64,000 nt of DNA from Planctomycetota bacterium. Its GTDB lineage: Bacteria; Planctomycetota; UBA1135; GCA-002686595. The stretch is taken from positions 237,891 through 301,890 of the forward strand of contig JAJDEW010000004.1 in NCBI GenBank assembly GCA_029259595.1, written 5' to 3'. A program made the translations under genes and the position numbers. Under the pieces are notes generated by a model. That model ran no database searches. It saw only the letters and a program-made list of their open reading frames with translations, and was not told the DNA's origin. This document shows, one piece after another, positions 26,215 to 35,302 of the stretch (positions are counted from its first letter, which is position 1; every line of letters starts with the position of its first letter).

Positions 26215-26349
26215 CGGGCAGTCCGATCAAAAAGTCGGTCGGCGCGCTGCGCTCGTCCAGAAGGCCCGGCCGGCGCGCGAGAGGGGCGCCGCAGCCACGG
26301 ATTCGGGCCTGCGGCCTCGCCGGGCTCGCTGGAAACTCGTCGGACGAGG
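26215..26349 (+). repeat. Dispersed inverted-repeat element, copy B
   Basis: Lies in the 311-bp gap between the cyclophilin and sulfatase-like genes. It begins GGCAGTCCGATCAAAAAGTC, continues GGTCGGCGCGCTGCGCTCG and TCCAGAAGGCCCGGCCGGC, includes CGCAGCCACGGATTCG (shared with copy E) and ends with a worn terminal repeat (AAACTCGTCGGACGAGG). It aligns with copy C near 34.0 kb and, in reverse, with copy A near 2.2 kb. The rest of the gap shows no gene. Confidence 0.6.
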
Positions 26350-26471
26350 GGGGGCTGTACGCCGTGAGCTACGGGTCGCGTTCGATGGTGTTGGAAGCCT
26401 CCCTCCCTTGGCCTCGATCCGCACACTGCGCTAACGTGACCGCGGACGAAGCCGCGCCGGTGGCGGATCCC

Positions 26472-28199
26472 ATGAAAAAGACCGCACACCTTCCCTTCCT
26501 CCTCCTCGCCCTCGCGGCGGGGTCCGGCGCCTGCTCCCGGAGCGTCGAGCAGGGGCCGCGAACGAGTGCCGTGCTCGTGACCCTCGATACGACGAGAGCG
26601 GACGCCCTCGGCTGCCTCGGCGGAGCGGACGGGACGACGCCTGTGCTCGACGGCTTCGCGCGCAGGGCCGTCCTGTGGTCCGCCGCGCGCACGGTCGCGC
26701 CGCTGACCATGCCCGCCCATGCGTCGATGTTCACCGGGCTCTACCCGCCCCGCCACGGCGTGCGCGACAACAACCTGGCGGCGTTGCCCGACGAAGCCCG
26801 CACGACGGCCGAGCTGGCGCTTGCCGCCGGTCTGCGCACGGCCGCCTTCGTCTCCTCCGTTGCGGTCGATCGTGCCTTCGGCTTCGATCAAGGCTTCGAG
26901 CACTACGACCAGCCCACGGCCGACGCCGATCCGGGCCATCACGTGGCCCAGCGCCGCGGCTTCGAGGCGGTGGATGCAGCCCTCGCCTGGCTCGCCGGGC
27001 TCCAGGATGGCGAGCGCTATTTCCTGTGGGTTCACCTCTTCGATCCCCATGCCCCCTACGAACCTCCGGCGCCCTTCCGCGATCGCATGGACGACCCCTA
27101 CCTCGGGGAAGTGGCGGCGACGGACGCCGCGCTCGGACGCCTGCTCGACGCCCTGCGCGCGCGTTCGGACTGGGACGACACGTGGGTCGTCGTGGCAGCC
27201 GACCATGGCGAGGGCCGCGGCGACAACGGCGAGGCGACGCACGGGGTGTTCTGCTTCGACGCGACCATCCGCGTGCCGCTCCTCGTTCGCCATCCGCGGG
27301 ACGAACAGGCGGGCAGCGTCGCGACGGCACCGGTCAGCGTCGTCGACGTCCATCCGACCTTGCTCGCCGGTCTCGGGCTCGACATCCCGCCCGAAATCGA
27401 CGGACTCGTGCTCGCAAGGGAAGCGACCGAGACCGCACGCGCGGTCTACTTCGAGTCCTATGCCGGGTTCTTCAACTACGGTTGGAACCCGCTGGTCGGC
27501 CTCGCGGACGCGTCGGGAGTCGTCCTGCGGTCGAAGACGACCTGGGTCGGAGACGCATCCGCGGTCGAGCTCCGCCCGGTCGACGCCGGCGAAGTCGCGC
27601 GCGAAGACCTGCTGCGAGGGATGACCGAAGCGCTCGCCAGGGCGCCACGGCTCGAGGCCGAGGCGGGTCCCGTCGCGGCGAGCTATCTCGACGAACTACG
27701 CCAGCTCGGCTACACGGCGGTCGAGCTGCTCGACGAGGAGCTGCCCGATCCGTTCGCCGACGAAGGGCGACTCGACGCACTCACCTCCGTCGCCGAGCAC
27801 GAGCGAACGATGCAGCTCACCGACCGCGCCCTGGAAGCCGGCACCGACGTCCCCTTCGACGAGCTCGAGGCCTTGCTGGTCGCCAACCCTCGCAACCTGG
27901 TCGTGCTCGAGGCGCTCGGCGCCGCCTACGTCCGTGCGCAGCGCTTCTCCGACGCGGTCCGCGTGCTCGAGCGGCTCGTGGCGCTGGGACCGCGCGGCGC
28001 CACCAGCCACACGAACCTCGGCCTGGCCCTGCTCGGCGCGGGCGACGACGAACGCGCCATCGCCGTGCTCGAACAAGCCGTGGCGCTCGACCCCCGCCAT
28101 CGCCCAGCGCTCGTGCAGCTCGTGCGCCTGTACGACAAGCGTGGCGAGCGCGAAGCCGCACGCCGCTACGGCGAGCTCTTGAAGCGCGCCTGGGATTGA
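26472..28199 (+). CDS. Sulfatase-superfamily lipoprotein with C-terminal TPRs
   Basis: 575 aa from the ATG at 26472; the frame is open upstream but this Met opens a lipoprotein-like signal (LPFLLLALAAGSGACS). Residues ~30-330 are a sulfatase/alkaline-phosphatase fold: VTLDTTRADALGC binds metal, the nucleophile region is PLTMPAHASMFTGLYPPRHG, and VVAADHGEG supplies the second metal site. The nucleophile position is Thr, not the Cys/Ser that becomes formylglycine, so it is probably a phosphoesterase or phospho-transferase type. Residues ~440-570 hold TPR units (GATSHTNLGLALLGAGDDER). A related gene lies at 45.6 kb. Confidence 0.82.
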   Translation: MKKTAHLPFLLLALAAGSGACSRSVEQGPRTSAVLVTLDTTRADALGCLGGADGTTPVLDGFARRAVLWSAARTVAPLTMPAHASMFTGLYPPRHGVRDNNLAALPDEARTTAELALAAGLRTAAFVSSVAVDRAFGFDQGFEHYDQPTADADPGHHVAQRRGFEAVDAALAWLAGLQDGERYFLWVHLFDPHAPYEPPAPFRDRMDDPYLGEVAATDAALGRLLDALRARSDWDDTWVVVAADHGEGRGDNGEATHGVFCFDATIRVPLLVRHPRDEQAGSVATAPVSVVDVHPTLLAGLGLDIPPEIDGLVLAREATETARAVYFESYAGFFNYGWNPLVGLADASGVVLRSKTTWVGDASAVELRPVDAGEVAREDLLRGMTEALARAPRLEAEAGPVAASYLDELRQLGYTAVELLDEELPDPFADEGRLDALTSVAEHERTMQLTDRALEAGTDVPFDELEALLVANPRNLVVLEALGAAYVRAQRFSDAVRVLERLVALGPRGATSHTNLGLALLGAGDDERAIAVLEQAVALDPRHRPALVQLVRLYDKRGEREAARRYGELLKRAWD

Positions 28200-28221
28200 C
28201 CGCCGGGCGCGCCGGCTCGAC

Positions 28222-29628
28222 TCACAGCCAGTCGGTGTGGTGCGCCTCTCCGTCAGGATCGTCGACGCGCTGGTAGGTGTGCGCACCGAACGCGTCGCGC
28301 TGAGCCTGGGTCAGGTTCTGTGGCAGGTGCTCGGTCCGGTAGGCGTCGAAATAGGCCAGGCTCGCTCCCAAGGCGGGAACCGGAATGCCGTGGCGCTGGG
28401 CGAGTTCGACGGAGCGCCGCAGGGCCGGAAGCTCGCGGTCGAGCTCGAGCGCGAAGTCCGGAGCCAGCATCAGGTTGTCGAGCCGGGAGCCGGCGCCGAA
28501 GGCCGTCATGATGCGGTCCAAGAAACGCGCCCGAATGATGCAACCCGCCTTCCAGATCCGCGCGATCTCGCGCAGATCGATGGCCCAGCCGCGCTCGCGG
28601 CCGACGGTCGCGATCAGCTGGAGACCCTGGGCATAGGCGCAGATCTTGGCCGCATGGAGCCCATCGTGCAGCACGTCGGTCCATGCCTGGGCAGCTTCCT
28701 TCGGCGGCGACTCGAACGTCAGGACGGACGCCGCCTCGACGCGCGCCGCCTTCATGCTCGACAGCACGCGTGCGTCCAGGGCCGCCGCGATCGACGGGAT
28801 CGGCACGCCGGCTTCGAGCGCGGCCTGCACCGTCCAGCGCCCGGTTCCCTTCTGGCCGGCGCGATCGAGAACCAGGTCGACGAGCGGACGGCCGGTGGCT
28901 TCGTCGCGTTTGGCCAGGATCGTCCCCGTGATCTCGATCAGGAAGGACTCGAGCGGGCCCGTGTTCCAGCGCAGAAAGACCGCTGACAACGCACTGGCAT
29001 CCAGACCCAGAGCGCGTCGCCCGATGTCGTAGACCTCCGCGATCAGCTGCATGTCGGCGTACTCGATGCCATTGTGCACCATCTTGACGAAGTGTCCGGC
29101 GCCGCCGGGTCCGACGTAGGTGACGCAGGGACCCGATTCGGTCGTCGCGGCGATGGCCTGCAACACGGGTTCGAGCTCGGCGTACGCCTCGCGATCGCCG
29201 CCCGGCATGAGCGATGGCCCGTGGCGGGCTCCCTCCTCTCCACCGGACACGCCCATGCCGAAGAAGCGCAAGCCACGCGCGCGCATCGTCGACTCGCGGC
29301 GCTCCGTGTCCTCGAACCAGGTGTTGCCGCCGTCCACGACGACGTCGCCTTCCGCGAGCAGGGGCGCCAGCGTTTCGAGCACCGCATCGACCGCACCGCC
29401 GGCCTGAACCATGAGCAGCACGCGCCGGGGCACTTCGAGCGCGGCGACGAACTCCTCGAGCGAGTCCGTTCCCTGAACGTCGTCGCGGGCGTTCTCCGCC
29501 AGGAAGGCGCGTGTTCGCTCCCCGTTTCTGTTCCAGACCACGACGGGAAAGCCCTTGTCGGCGATGTTCAGCGCGAGGTTCTGTCCCATCACGCCGAGGC
29601 CGATGAGGCCGAAATTGCGCTGTTTCAT
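28222..29628 (-). CDS. gnd: 6-phosphogluconate dehydrogenase
   Basis: 468 aa. The ATG at 29628 is preferred over an in-frame ATG at 29646 because AGGAG lies ahead of it and because it then follows the pgl stop by 5 bp. Rossmann motif GLIGLGVMGQNLALNIAD; NADP-side GGNTWFEDT; catalytic regions GVSGGEEGARHGPSLMPGG and KMVHNGIEYADMQ; dimer tail motif GSRLDNLM. Oxidises 6-phosphogluconate to ribulose 5-phosphate with NADP. Last gene of a zwf-pgl-gnd run, so the whole oxidative pentose phosphate branch is in one unit. Length is usual for the homodimeric long form. Confidence 0.96.
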   Translation of the reverse strand: MKQRNFGLIGLGVMGQNLALNIADKGFPVVVWNRNGERTRAFLAENARDDVQGTDSLEEFVAALEVPRRVLLMVQAGGAVDAVLETLAPLLAEGDVVVDGGNTWFEDTERRESTMRARGLRFFGMGVSGGEEGARHGPSLMPGGDREAYAELEPVLQAIAATTESGPCVTYVGPGGAGHFVKMVHNGIEYADMQLIAEVYDIGRRALGLDASALSAVFLRWNTGPLESFLIEITGTILAKRDEATGRPLVDLVLDRAGQKGTGRWTVQAALEAGVPIPSIAAALDARVLSSMKAARVEAASVLTFESPPKEAAQAWTDVLHDGLHAAKICAYAQGLQLIATVGRERGWAIDLREIARIWKAGCIIRARFLDRIMTAFGAGSRLDNLMLAPDFALELDRELPALRRSVELAQRHGIPVPALGASLAYFDAYRTEHLPQNLTQAQRDAFGAHTYQRVDDPDGEAHHTDWL

Positions 29629-29633
29629 GCTTC

Positions 29634-30365
29634 CTACTCCTGACATCGGTCTTCCTCCGGGGGCCGAGCCGAGACGAGCTCGGCCGCCGCGGCCTCGTCC
29701 AGGATCCAGGTCGCCTCTTCGGCGAGCCGAATCGGTTCTTCTTCGACCGTGCCCTGGGTCTCGAGCACGCTGTGCAGTCGGTCCGCCTTCCCGCTGCCGG
29801 TCACCAGGACAAAGGTCCGCTGAGCCGCAAGAACGACGGCCGGTGTGATCGTGAGCCGCCGCGGCGGCGCCTTCGGTGCGACGACGGAAACGACACGCCG
29901 CTTCGTCTCGGCCAGAGCCTTCCCGCCCGGAAAGAGCGAGGCCGTATGCCCGTCCTCCCCCATCCCCAGGAGCAGCACGTCGAAGGCCGCGGGCAGGTGC
30001 TCTTCGTAGGCACGCGCCGCCGCGTCGGCGTCCGGTTCTTCGCCGTGCATGCGATAGACCCGCGGTCCTTCTTCACCGAGTGGGTCCAGGAGCATCTCGC
30101 GCACGAGTGCGTAGTTGCTCTCGGGATCGTCGGGGGCGACACAGCGCTCGTCGCCGAAGAAGACCTCGACATCCTCCCAGGGAAAGCCGCTCGCCGTCGC
30201 CCAGTGCCCGTACACCGCGCGCGGCGTCGAGCCGCCACACAGGCAGACGCTGACGGACCCGTCCGTCGAGTTGGTCAGCGCTCGACCGATGGCCGACGCG
30301 ACCAGGCGTGCGGCCTGCACGGCGAAGTTCTCCGGTCGCAGGACGAAGAGTTCCTGGATCTTCAC
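29634..30365 (-). CDS. pgl: 6-phosphogluconolactonase
   Basis: 243 aa from a GTG at 30365 that overlaps the zwf stop (GTGA). DevB/Pgl motifs: CLCGGSTPRAVY, FFGDERCVAPDDPESNYALV and LLGMGEDGHTASLFPG. It hydrolyses 6-phosphogluconolactone to 6-phosphogluconate, between the zwf and gnd steps. The frame upstream of this GTG overlaps zwf and does not look coding. Confidence 0.95.
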   Translation of the reverse strand: MKIQELFVLRPENFAVQAARLVASAIGRALTNSTDGSVSVCLCGGSTPRAVYGHWATASGFPWEDVEVFFGDERCVAPDDPESNYALVREMLLDPLGEEGPRVYRMHGEEPDADAAARAYEEHLPAAFDVLLLGMGEDGHTASLFPGGKALAETKRRVVSVVAPKAPPRRLTITPAVVLAAQRTFVLVTGSGKADRLHSVLETQGTVEEEPIRLAEEATWILDEAAAAELVSARPPEEDRCQE

Positions 30366-31909
30366 GCGAGTCGCTCCCAGGCGTGTCCGGTGGCACGCAC
30401 CAGGGCGGTGGCTTCCTTCGGTCCCTCGCTTCCACGCGCGTACAACGGCACGCTCGCATGCCGTCCGCACTCCCAATCGGCGAGGATCGGCTGGACGTAC
30501 TTCCAGGAGAGCTCGACCTCGTCGCGACGCGCGAAGAGCGTGGCATCGCCGCGCATGCAATCGAGCAGCAACCGTTCATAGGCCTCGGGTGCGGGACGGT
30601 CGAAGGCGTCGGCATAGCGAAAGTTCATGTTGACGCCGCCGATGTCGAGTCCGTCGCCGGGCACCTTGCTCGCGAAGCGCAGGGAGATTCCCTCGTCCGG
30701 CTGGATCCGCAGCTTCAGGACGTTCGCGTCGATACGCTTGCAGACGTTCTCCTCGCCGAACAGGCAAAACGGGATCTGTCGGAAGTGGAAGGAGATCTCG
30801 GTCACGCGTCGCGCGAGCGCCTTGCCCGCCCGCAGGTAGAACGGGACACCCTGCCAGCGCCAGTTGTCGATGTGCGCGGTCAAGGCGACGTAGGTCGGCG
30901 TGCAGGAGCCCGGAGCGACTCCCTTCTCGTCGCGATAGCCCTCGTACTGGCCACGCACCACCTTCTCTTCGACGTCGTAGCCCGCCAGGGGTCGCAGCGA
31001 GCGCAGCACCTGCGCCTTCATGTCGCGGATCTCCTCGGCTTCGAACGAAACCGGCGGCTCCATCGCACACAACGCCAGCATCTGCAGCAGGTGGTTCTGA
31101 ACGATGTCGCGGATGACGCCGGTCTCCTCGTAGAACGACCCGCGCCCCTCGACGTCGATCTCTTCCGCCATCGTGATCTCGACGTGATCGACGTGATTGC
31201 GGTTCCAGAGCGGCTCGAAGATCGTGTTGGCGAAGCGGAACACCAGGATGTTCTGGACGGTCTCCTTCCCGAGGTAGTGATCGATGCGATAGATCTGCTC
31301 CTCGTCGATGACCTCGAGGCACTGCGCGTTGAGCGCCCGCGCCGACTCGAGGTCGCGACCGAAGGGCTTCTCGACGATGACGCGCGCCCAGGGTCGCGCC
31401 CCATCGCGCGCGACCTCCTGCGACGCCTTGCTGATCAGCCCAACGCCCGCGAGCTGACGCAAGATCGAGGGAAACACGCTGGCCGGCGTCGCGCAGTAGA
31501 AGAGCCGGTTGCAGCGCACTCCGTTCTCTTGGTCGATGCGCTCGAGCTCCGCGCGCAGCGCGGCGTAGGCGGCGGGGTCGTCGACCGCGCCGGGGACGGC
31601 CGAAATCCGTGGAGAGAGGTTGTCCCAGACGACCTCGTCCACCGGCTGGCGCCGCGAAAAGTGCTCGAGCGCCTCGCGCTGGAGCCCGCGCAGAACGTCT
31701 CCCGAGGTGGCCGAGCGCGAAAACCCGACCAGCGCGAAGGTCTCCGGGAGGGCTTCCTCGACGGCGAGGTTGTAGAGCGCTGGAACCAGCTTGCGCTTCG
31801 CGAGGTCGCCCGTCGCCCCGAACAGGACCAAGGCGCACGGCCCGGTCGCGGGCGCATGGGCGACGTGCGCGGTGAGGCGCGTCGGAACGACTTGGGCGAT
31901 GTTCTTCAT
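30362..31909 (-). CDS. zwf: Glucose-6-phosphate 1-dehydrogenase
   Basis: 515 aa, ATG at 31909. Nucleotide-binding GATGDLAKRKLVPALY at the N-terminus, EKPFG, and the active-site RIDHYLGKETVQNI. Converts glucose 6-phosphate to 6-phosphogluconolactone, reducing NADP. It begins 29 bp after the pqiB-like stop and is coupled to pgl, so pqiA-pqiB-zwf-pgl-gnd probably form one operon. In E. coli both zwf and pqiAB belong to the SoxRS regulon; no SoxR or SoxS gene is in this window. Confidence 0.96.
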   Translation of the reverse strand: MKNIAQVVPTRLTAHVAHAPATGPCALVLFGATGDLAKRKLVPALYNLAVEEALPETFALVGFSRSATSGDVLRGLQREALEHFSRRQPVDEVVWDNLSPRISAVPGAVDDPAAYAALRAELERIDQENGVRCNRLFYCATPASVFPSILRQLAGVGLISKASQEVARDGARPWARVIVEKPFGRDLESARALNAQCLEVIDEEQIYRIDHYLGKETVQNILVFRFANTIFEPLWNRNHVDHVEITMAEEIDVEGRGSFYEETGVIRDIVQNHLLQMLALCAMEPPVSFEAEEIRDMKAQVLRSLRPLAGYDVEEKVVRGQYEGYRDEKGVAPGSCTPTYVALTAHIDNWRWQGVPFYLRAGKALARRVTEISFHFRQIPFCLFGEENVCKRIDANVLKLRIQPDEGISLRFASKVPGDGLDIGGVNMNFRYADAFDRPAPEAYERLLLDCMRGDATLFARRDEVELSWKYVQPILADWECGRHASVPLYARGSEGPKEATALVRATGHAWERLA

Positions 31910-31938
31910 GTTCGATGCAGCGGTTCGTACGGGCGTGT

Positions 31939-33393
31939 TCAGCGCAGTCCGGCGAGCGTCGCGACGCGCGCCTCGCCATCGAGAAAGACCAAGAGTCCGA
32001 TCACGGCGCCATCCGCGCGCGCGACGACGGCCGCGCCGTGCCACTCGGCGTCCAGCGAAACGGCGGGGTCGACTTTCCACGTCGGTCCGTCCGGGATCAA
32101 ACGTGCGCCCGACACGGCGAAGGCCGCGCGCGCGGGATCGGCGACGAAGAGGCAGGCCTCGGGCGCCTCGGCCGCGCGCACGCGTTCGGACGGCCAGACG
32201 GCGTCGGACACGAGCCCGACCGGAGCGCGGGCCAGCCACTCGTTCTCCCAGGTGAAGGCGTTCTCGAGCCCGAACTCGCGTCCTTCGACCGAGAGTCGGG
32301 TCCCCGGCGCACGCGCGTCCTCGACCGGCGTCAAGAGCTCCTTCGGTGCGAGCAGTCCACCGGCGACGACGAGCGCCCACCCGCTCTTCGAGCGATCGCG
32401 ACGCAGGATCGACGTCTCCCAGCTCTTCTGCACGCGTACGGGGCGCGGCAAGGACGCCATTCCCGCGCTCGCATTGCCGCCGTCGACACCGACGGGCAAG
32501 GCCGGTCGCCAGGCGCTCCAGTCCTCCTTGGCCTCGGGCTGCAAGGCGAAGCGATCGCCGTTGGTGGCGCGCGGCGCGGGATCGCTGGGCGTGGCGAAGG
32601 CGATCCCGCCGACGATCAACGAGCGCAGGGACTCGAGCTCGAGCCGCAGCCCCCCCATCAGCCCGAGACTGACGTCCACGCCGCCGACCTCGTAGAAGAC
32701 CGAGTTCTCGCGCACGAGCTCGGCGTAGGCCGGCCGGACGTAGGAGCGCACTTCGACCGAGGAAGCATCGCTCGCAAGACCGACCGAGAGGACGGAACCG
32801 ACCTGGATGCCACGGTAGGCCAGCGGAGCTCCGGGCGAGAGTCCCAGCCGCGTGGGCGCTTCGAGCACGATCTCGAGACCGTTCGGATCGAGGCGCTCGG
32901 CCACCGGCGGCTCGGCCAACGCGACGAACTCGCGCTGCCGCTCCGCCCCGGCTTCGCCCGGCAGAACGGCCAGATAGCGTGCGCCGACGATGGTCTCGAG
33001 CCCCTGAACGCTGTCGAGCGCGACGTGCGGCCGAACGATCCAGAAGCGCGAGCCGGCGCGCGCGAGGTTGCGCGCCGCGTCATCGATCCGCACCCCCAGC
33101 TCGACCCCCGTCAAGTCCGGTTGGAGCCGGACTTCCTCGACGCGGCCGACGTCGATGCCGCGGTAGCGCACGGAATCCCCCGCCCGGACGCCGTAGCCGT
33201 CGTCGGCGAGAACGGAGACCGTGACTCCGCGCCCTTCGAAGACACGTACGACGAACAGGACGGCGACGACCAGGGCGAAGAGCGGCAAGAGCCAGGTCCA
33301 GGCGTGCGAAGGGACGGGACCGAGCACGGCGCTCGGAAGCTCGGTCGAGATGGCCGGCGGCTCGAGCGGTGCGTCCGTGGATCGTTCGGTCAT
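31939..33393 (-). CDS. pqiB: MCE-domain intermembrane transport protein (PqiB-like) with extra C-terminal domain
   Basis: 484 aa from the ATG at 33393, 4 bp after the pqiA-like stop. One N-terminal membrane segment (WTWLLPLFALVVAVLFVVRV) is followed by two MCE units (~70-150, VRYRGIDVGRVEEVRL; ~190-290, LAYRGIQVGSVLSVGL). E. coli PqiB has three MCE domains. The C-terminal ~170 residues do not look like MCE; GAAVVARADGAVIGLLVF resembles the end of trypsin-like folds, but no catalytic triad is evident. Such proteins bridge the two membranes and move lipids. Confidence 0.82.
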   Translation of the reverse strand: MTERSTDAPLEPPAISTELPSAVLGPVPSHAWTWLLPLFALVVAVLFVVRVFEGRGVTVSVLADDGYGVRAGDSVRYRGIDVGRVEEVRLQPDLTGVELGVRIDDAARNLARAGSRFWIVRPHVALDSVQGLETIVGARYLAVLPGEAGAERQREFVALAEPPVAERLDPNGLEIVLEAPTRLGLSPGAPLAYRGIQVGSVLSVGLASDASSVEVRSYVRPAYAELVRENSVFYEVGGVDVSLGLMGGLRLELESLRSLIVGGIAFATPSDPAPRATNGDRFALQPEAKEDWSAWRPALPVGVDGGNASAGMASLPRPVRVQKSWETSILRRDRSKSGWALVVAGGLLAPKELLTPVEDARAPGTRLSVEGREFGLENAFTWENEWLARAPVGLVSDAVWPSERVRAAEAPEACLFVADPARAAFAVSGARLIPDGPTWKVDPAVSLDAEWHGAAVVARADGAVIGLLVFLDGEARVATLAGLR

Positions 33394-33397
33394 GGTT

Positions 33398-34015
33398 TCA
33401 GGCCCGCGCGAGGGTCTGCTCCCGTTGCCAGAGCGCGTGCGGATCGAAGGCGGCGCCCGCGAGCAAGCTGAAGAACACGCACAGGGTGAACGCGAGCGCC
33501 GCGGGCCCCGGCGTGACCTCGACCAGGTCCCCGACCTTGACCCAGGCGATGACGAAGGCGATGAGCAGCACGTCCAACATTCCCCAGCGCCCGGCACGCT
33601 CGATCCATCGGTACGTGGAGGCCCGCCGACGACGGCTCATGCGCCGCCCCCCCGCGGTGATCGCCAGCAGCCCGAGCAGCTTGGCGAGGGGTAGCACGAT
33701 CGAGCATGCCAGCACAACGAACCCGACCAGGAACTCGCCGCTCTGGAAGAGATCGACTCCACCGGCGACGATGCTGGCCGCGTGCACGTGCCCGAAGCGC
33801 TCGACCGTCATGATCGGGAGTGTGACCGCGACCGGAAAGAGCAACAGCCCGGCCAGGGCCGCGGAGAAGGCCAGCCGGTTGTTGCGCTGCCGGGCGCCGG
33901 CTCGGGCGATCACGACCTCGCAACGCGGACAGGTCGCGCGCTGCCCCTGCGGGATCGGAGGAACGTGCTGGACCAGGCCGCAGCATGGACAAGCCCTGGG
34001 GTTCGGCGCCGACAT
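33398..34015 (-). CDS. pqiA: PqiA-like membrane protein (half-size)
   Basis: 205 aa from the ATG at 34015. A zinc ribbon at the start (CPCC ... CPRC, residues ~9-32) precedes four hydrophobic segments, e.g. FSAALAGLLLFPVAVTLP and FLVGFVVLACSIVLPLAKLL. E. coli PqiA has two such halves; this has one. It lies 4 bp before the pqiB-like gene. PqiA is thought to supply the inner-membrane part of the PqiABC lipid-transport machine. No pqiC lipoprotein follows. Confidence 0.85.
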   Translation of the reverse strand: MSAPNPRACPCCGLVQHVPPIPQGQRATCPRCEVVIARAGARQRNNRLAFSAALAGLLLFPVAVTLPIMTVERFGHVHAASIVAGGVDLFQSGEFLVGFVVLACSIVLPLAKLLGLLAITAGGRRMSRRRRASTYRWIERAGRWGMLDVLLIAFVIAWVKVGDLVEVTPGPAALAFTLCVFFSLLAGAAFDPHALWQREQTLARA

Positions 34016-34031
34016 GGCGTGCAGCCTACGG

Positions 34032-34200
34032 CCTGGCAGCCCGCCGAAAAAGTCACCCGGCGCGCTGCACGCGTCCGGAAAGCCCCGCCGGCACACGAAA
34101 GCCTCGCCGAATCTAATGATTCGCCTGCGTACTCGCGCACCGGCCGGGCCTCCCGGTCACGACCATCGCATCCGAAGCACTTTGTCATCGGACCGCTAGG
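34032..34200 (+). repeat. Dispersed inverted-repeat element, copy C (full length)
   Basis: A 169-bp element in the 342-bp gap between pqiA-like and phnE-like genes. It has 22-bp terminal inverted repeats, matching at 16 of 22: left starts CCTGGCAGCCCGCCGAAAAA, right ends TTTGTCATCGGACCGCTAGG. The first half matches copy B, the second half matches copy D (GAAAGCCTCGCCGAATC and CGAAGCA). No coding frame inside. The rest of the gap (34201-34357) shows no gene. Confidence 0.7.
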
Positions 34201-34357
34201 AGTAGGTCGATTCCATCGTCCCTTGGCTCGCCGCTCGTCGACGCGGCTTGGAAAGCCACGTTCCCGCGCGGGGAAGCCTGGTCTGTCAGGTCAGTTCCCC
34301 CACCGATGCGCACGGTCGAAGCACGCGTTCGCCCGTGCTCACGGGCCGCCCTGGACG

Positions 34358-35302
34358 CTACCGCGCGCGGCGCAGGGCAGCGCGGGCCAGCTGGGACAGG
34401 ACGTCGGCGACCAGGACGAGCAGCGCTCCCAGCACGACGAACAGCACCATCTCGTCGTACCGTTGCCGGGCACGGGCGTCCTGGATCCAGTACCCCAGCG
34501 AAACGATCCCCAACATCCCGAGCACGGTCGCTTCGCGTACGCAGGTCTCGAAGCGATAGAAGAAGTACAGGAGAAAGCGGGACAGGGCCAGCGGCAGGAT
34601 CGCCAGCCCGAACACCTGCCGGCGGCTCGCACCCAGACTTCGCAGCGCGCGCAGGGGACCGCCGTCGAGGTTTTCGACCGTGTCCGCGTTGAGACGCCCG
34701 AGGATGCCCGCATTGTGGATCGCGAGCGCCAGGATCGCCGGCCAGGCTCCCGGTCCGAACAGAGCCAGGAACAGAAAGGCCCAGACGAACTCGGGGATCG
34801 CGCGCAAGCCCACGAGCGAGAAGCGGACCGCTTCCGCGCAGATGCGCCAGGGCCATTCGCCCGCACCGCGCGCCGGTGTGCGAGCAAAGGGCTCGGTGCG
34901 CATCAGCGTCCGGGCCGCAGGGGCACTGAGGATGACCGCGCTGACCCCCGCCAGGACGATCGCCAGGGTCGAGATCCACAGCGTCGTCCAGAAGGCGTCC
35001 GCGCCGCGGTCGGTCCAGAGCTCGGCCACCCAGGACCACAGGAGCTCGAGCGTCCCTCCTCCGCCCTCGGTCCGCACGCTCTCGCGCAGGGGATAGGGCA
35101 GCACATCCTGCTCCAGGAAGCGCTCGACGTTGGCCCGACGCCGTTTCGACAGGAAGTCGACCGCGTCGATCTCGCCCGACACCCACGCGAAGACGGCCAA
35201 GGCGCAGAAGAAGACCAGGCTGAAGCGCACGGTCAGACTCCGCGGGCGTTCCGCACGCAGGCGCACCACCTCGGCGCGTCGATCGATGTGCGATGCGCTC
35301 AT
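34358..35302 (-). CDS. phnE: Phosphonate-type ABC transporter permease (second)
   Basis: 314 aa from the ATG at 35302, which overlaps the stop of the first permease (ATGA). Six or so membrane segments; an Arg-rich N-terminal tail and a large first loop. The coupling-loop motif for the ATPase is visible as NADTVENLDGGPLRALRSLG followed by ASRRQVFG. PhnE-like, importing phosphonate or a related oxyanion in the PhnCDE system. Last gene of the unit. Confidence 0.88.
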   Translation of the reverse strand: MSASHIDRRAEVVRLRAERPRSLTVRFSLVFFCALAVFAWVSGEIDAVDFLSKRRRANVERFLEQDVLPYPLRESVRTEGGGGTLELLWSWVAELWTDRGADAFWTTLWISTLAIVLAGVSAVILSAPAARTLMRTEPFARTPARGAGEWPWRICAEAVRFSLVGLRAIPEFVWAFLFLALFGPGAWPAILALAIHNAGILGRLNADTVENLDGGPLRALRSLGASRRQVFGLAILPLALSRFLLYFFYRFETCVREATVLGMLGIVSLGYWIQDARARQRYDEMVLFVVLGALLVLVADVLSQLARAALRRAR

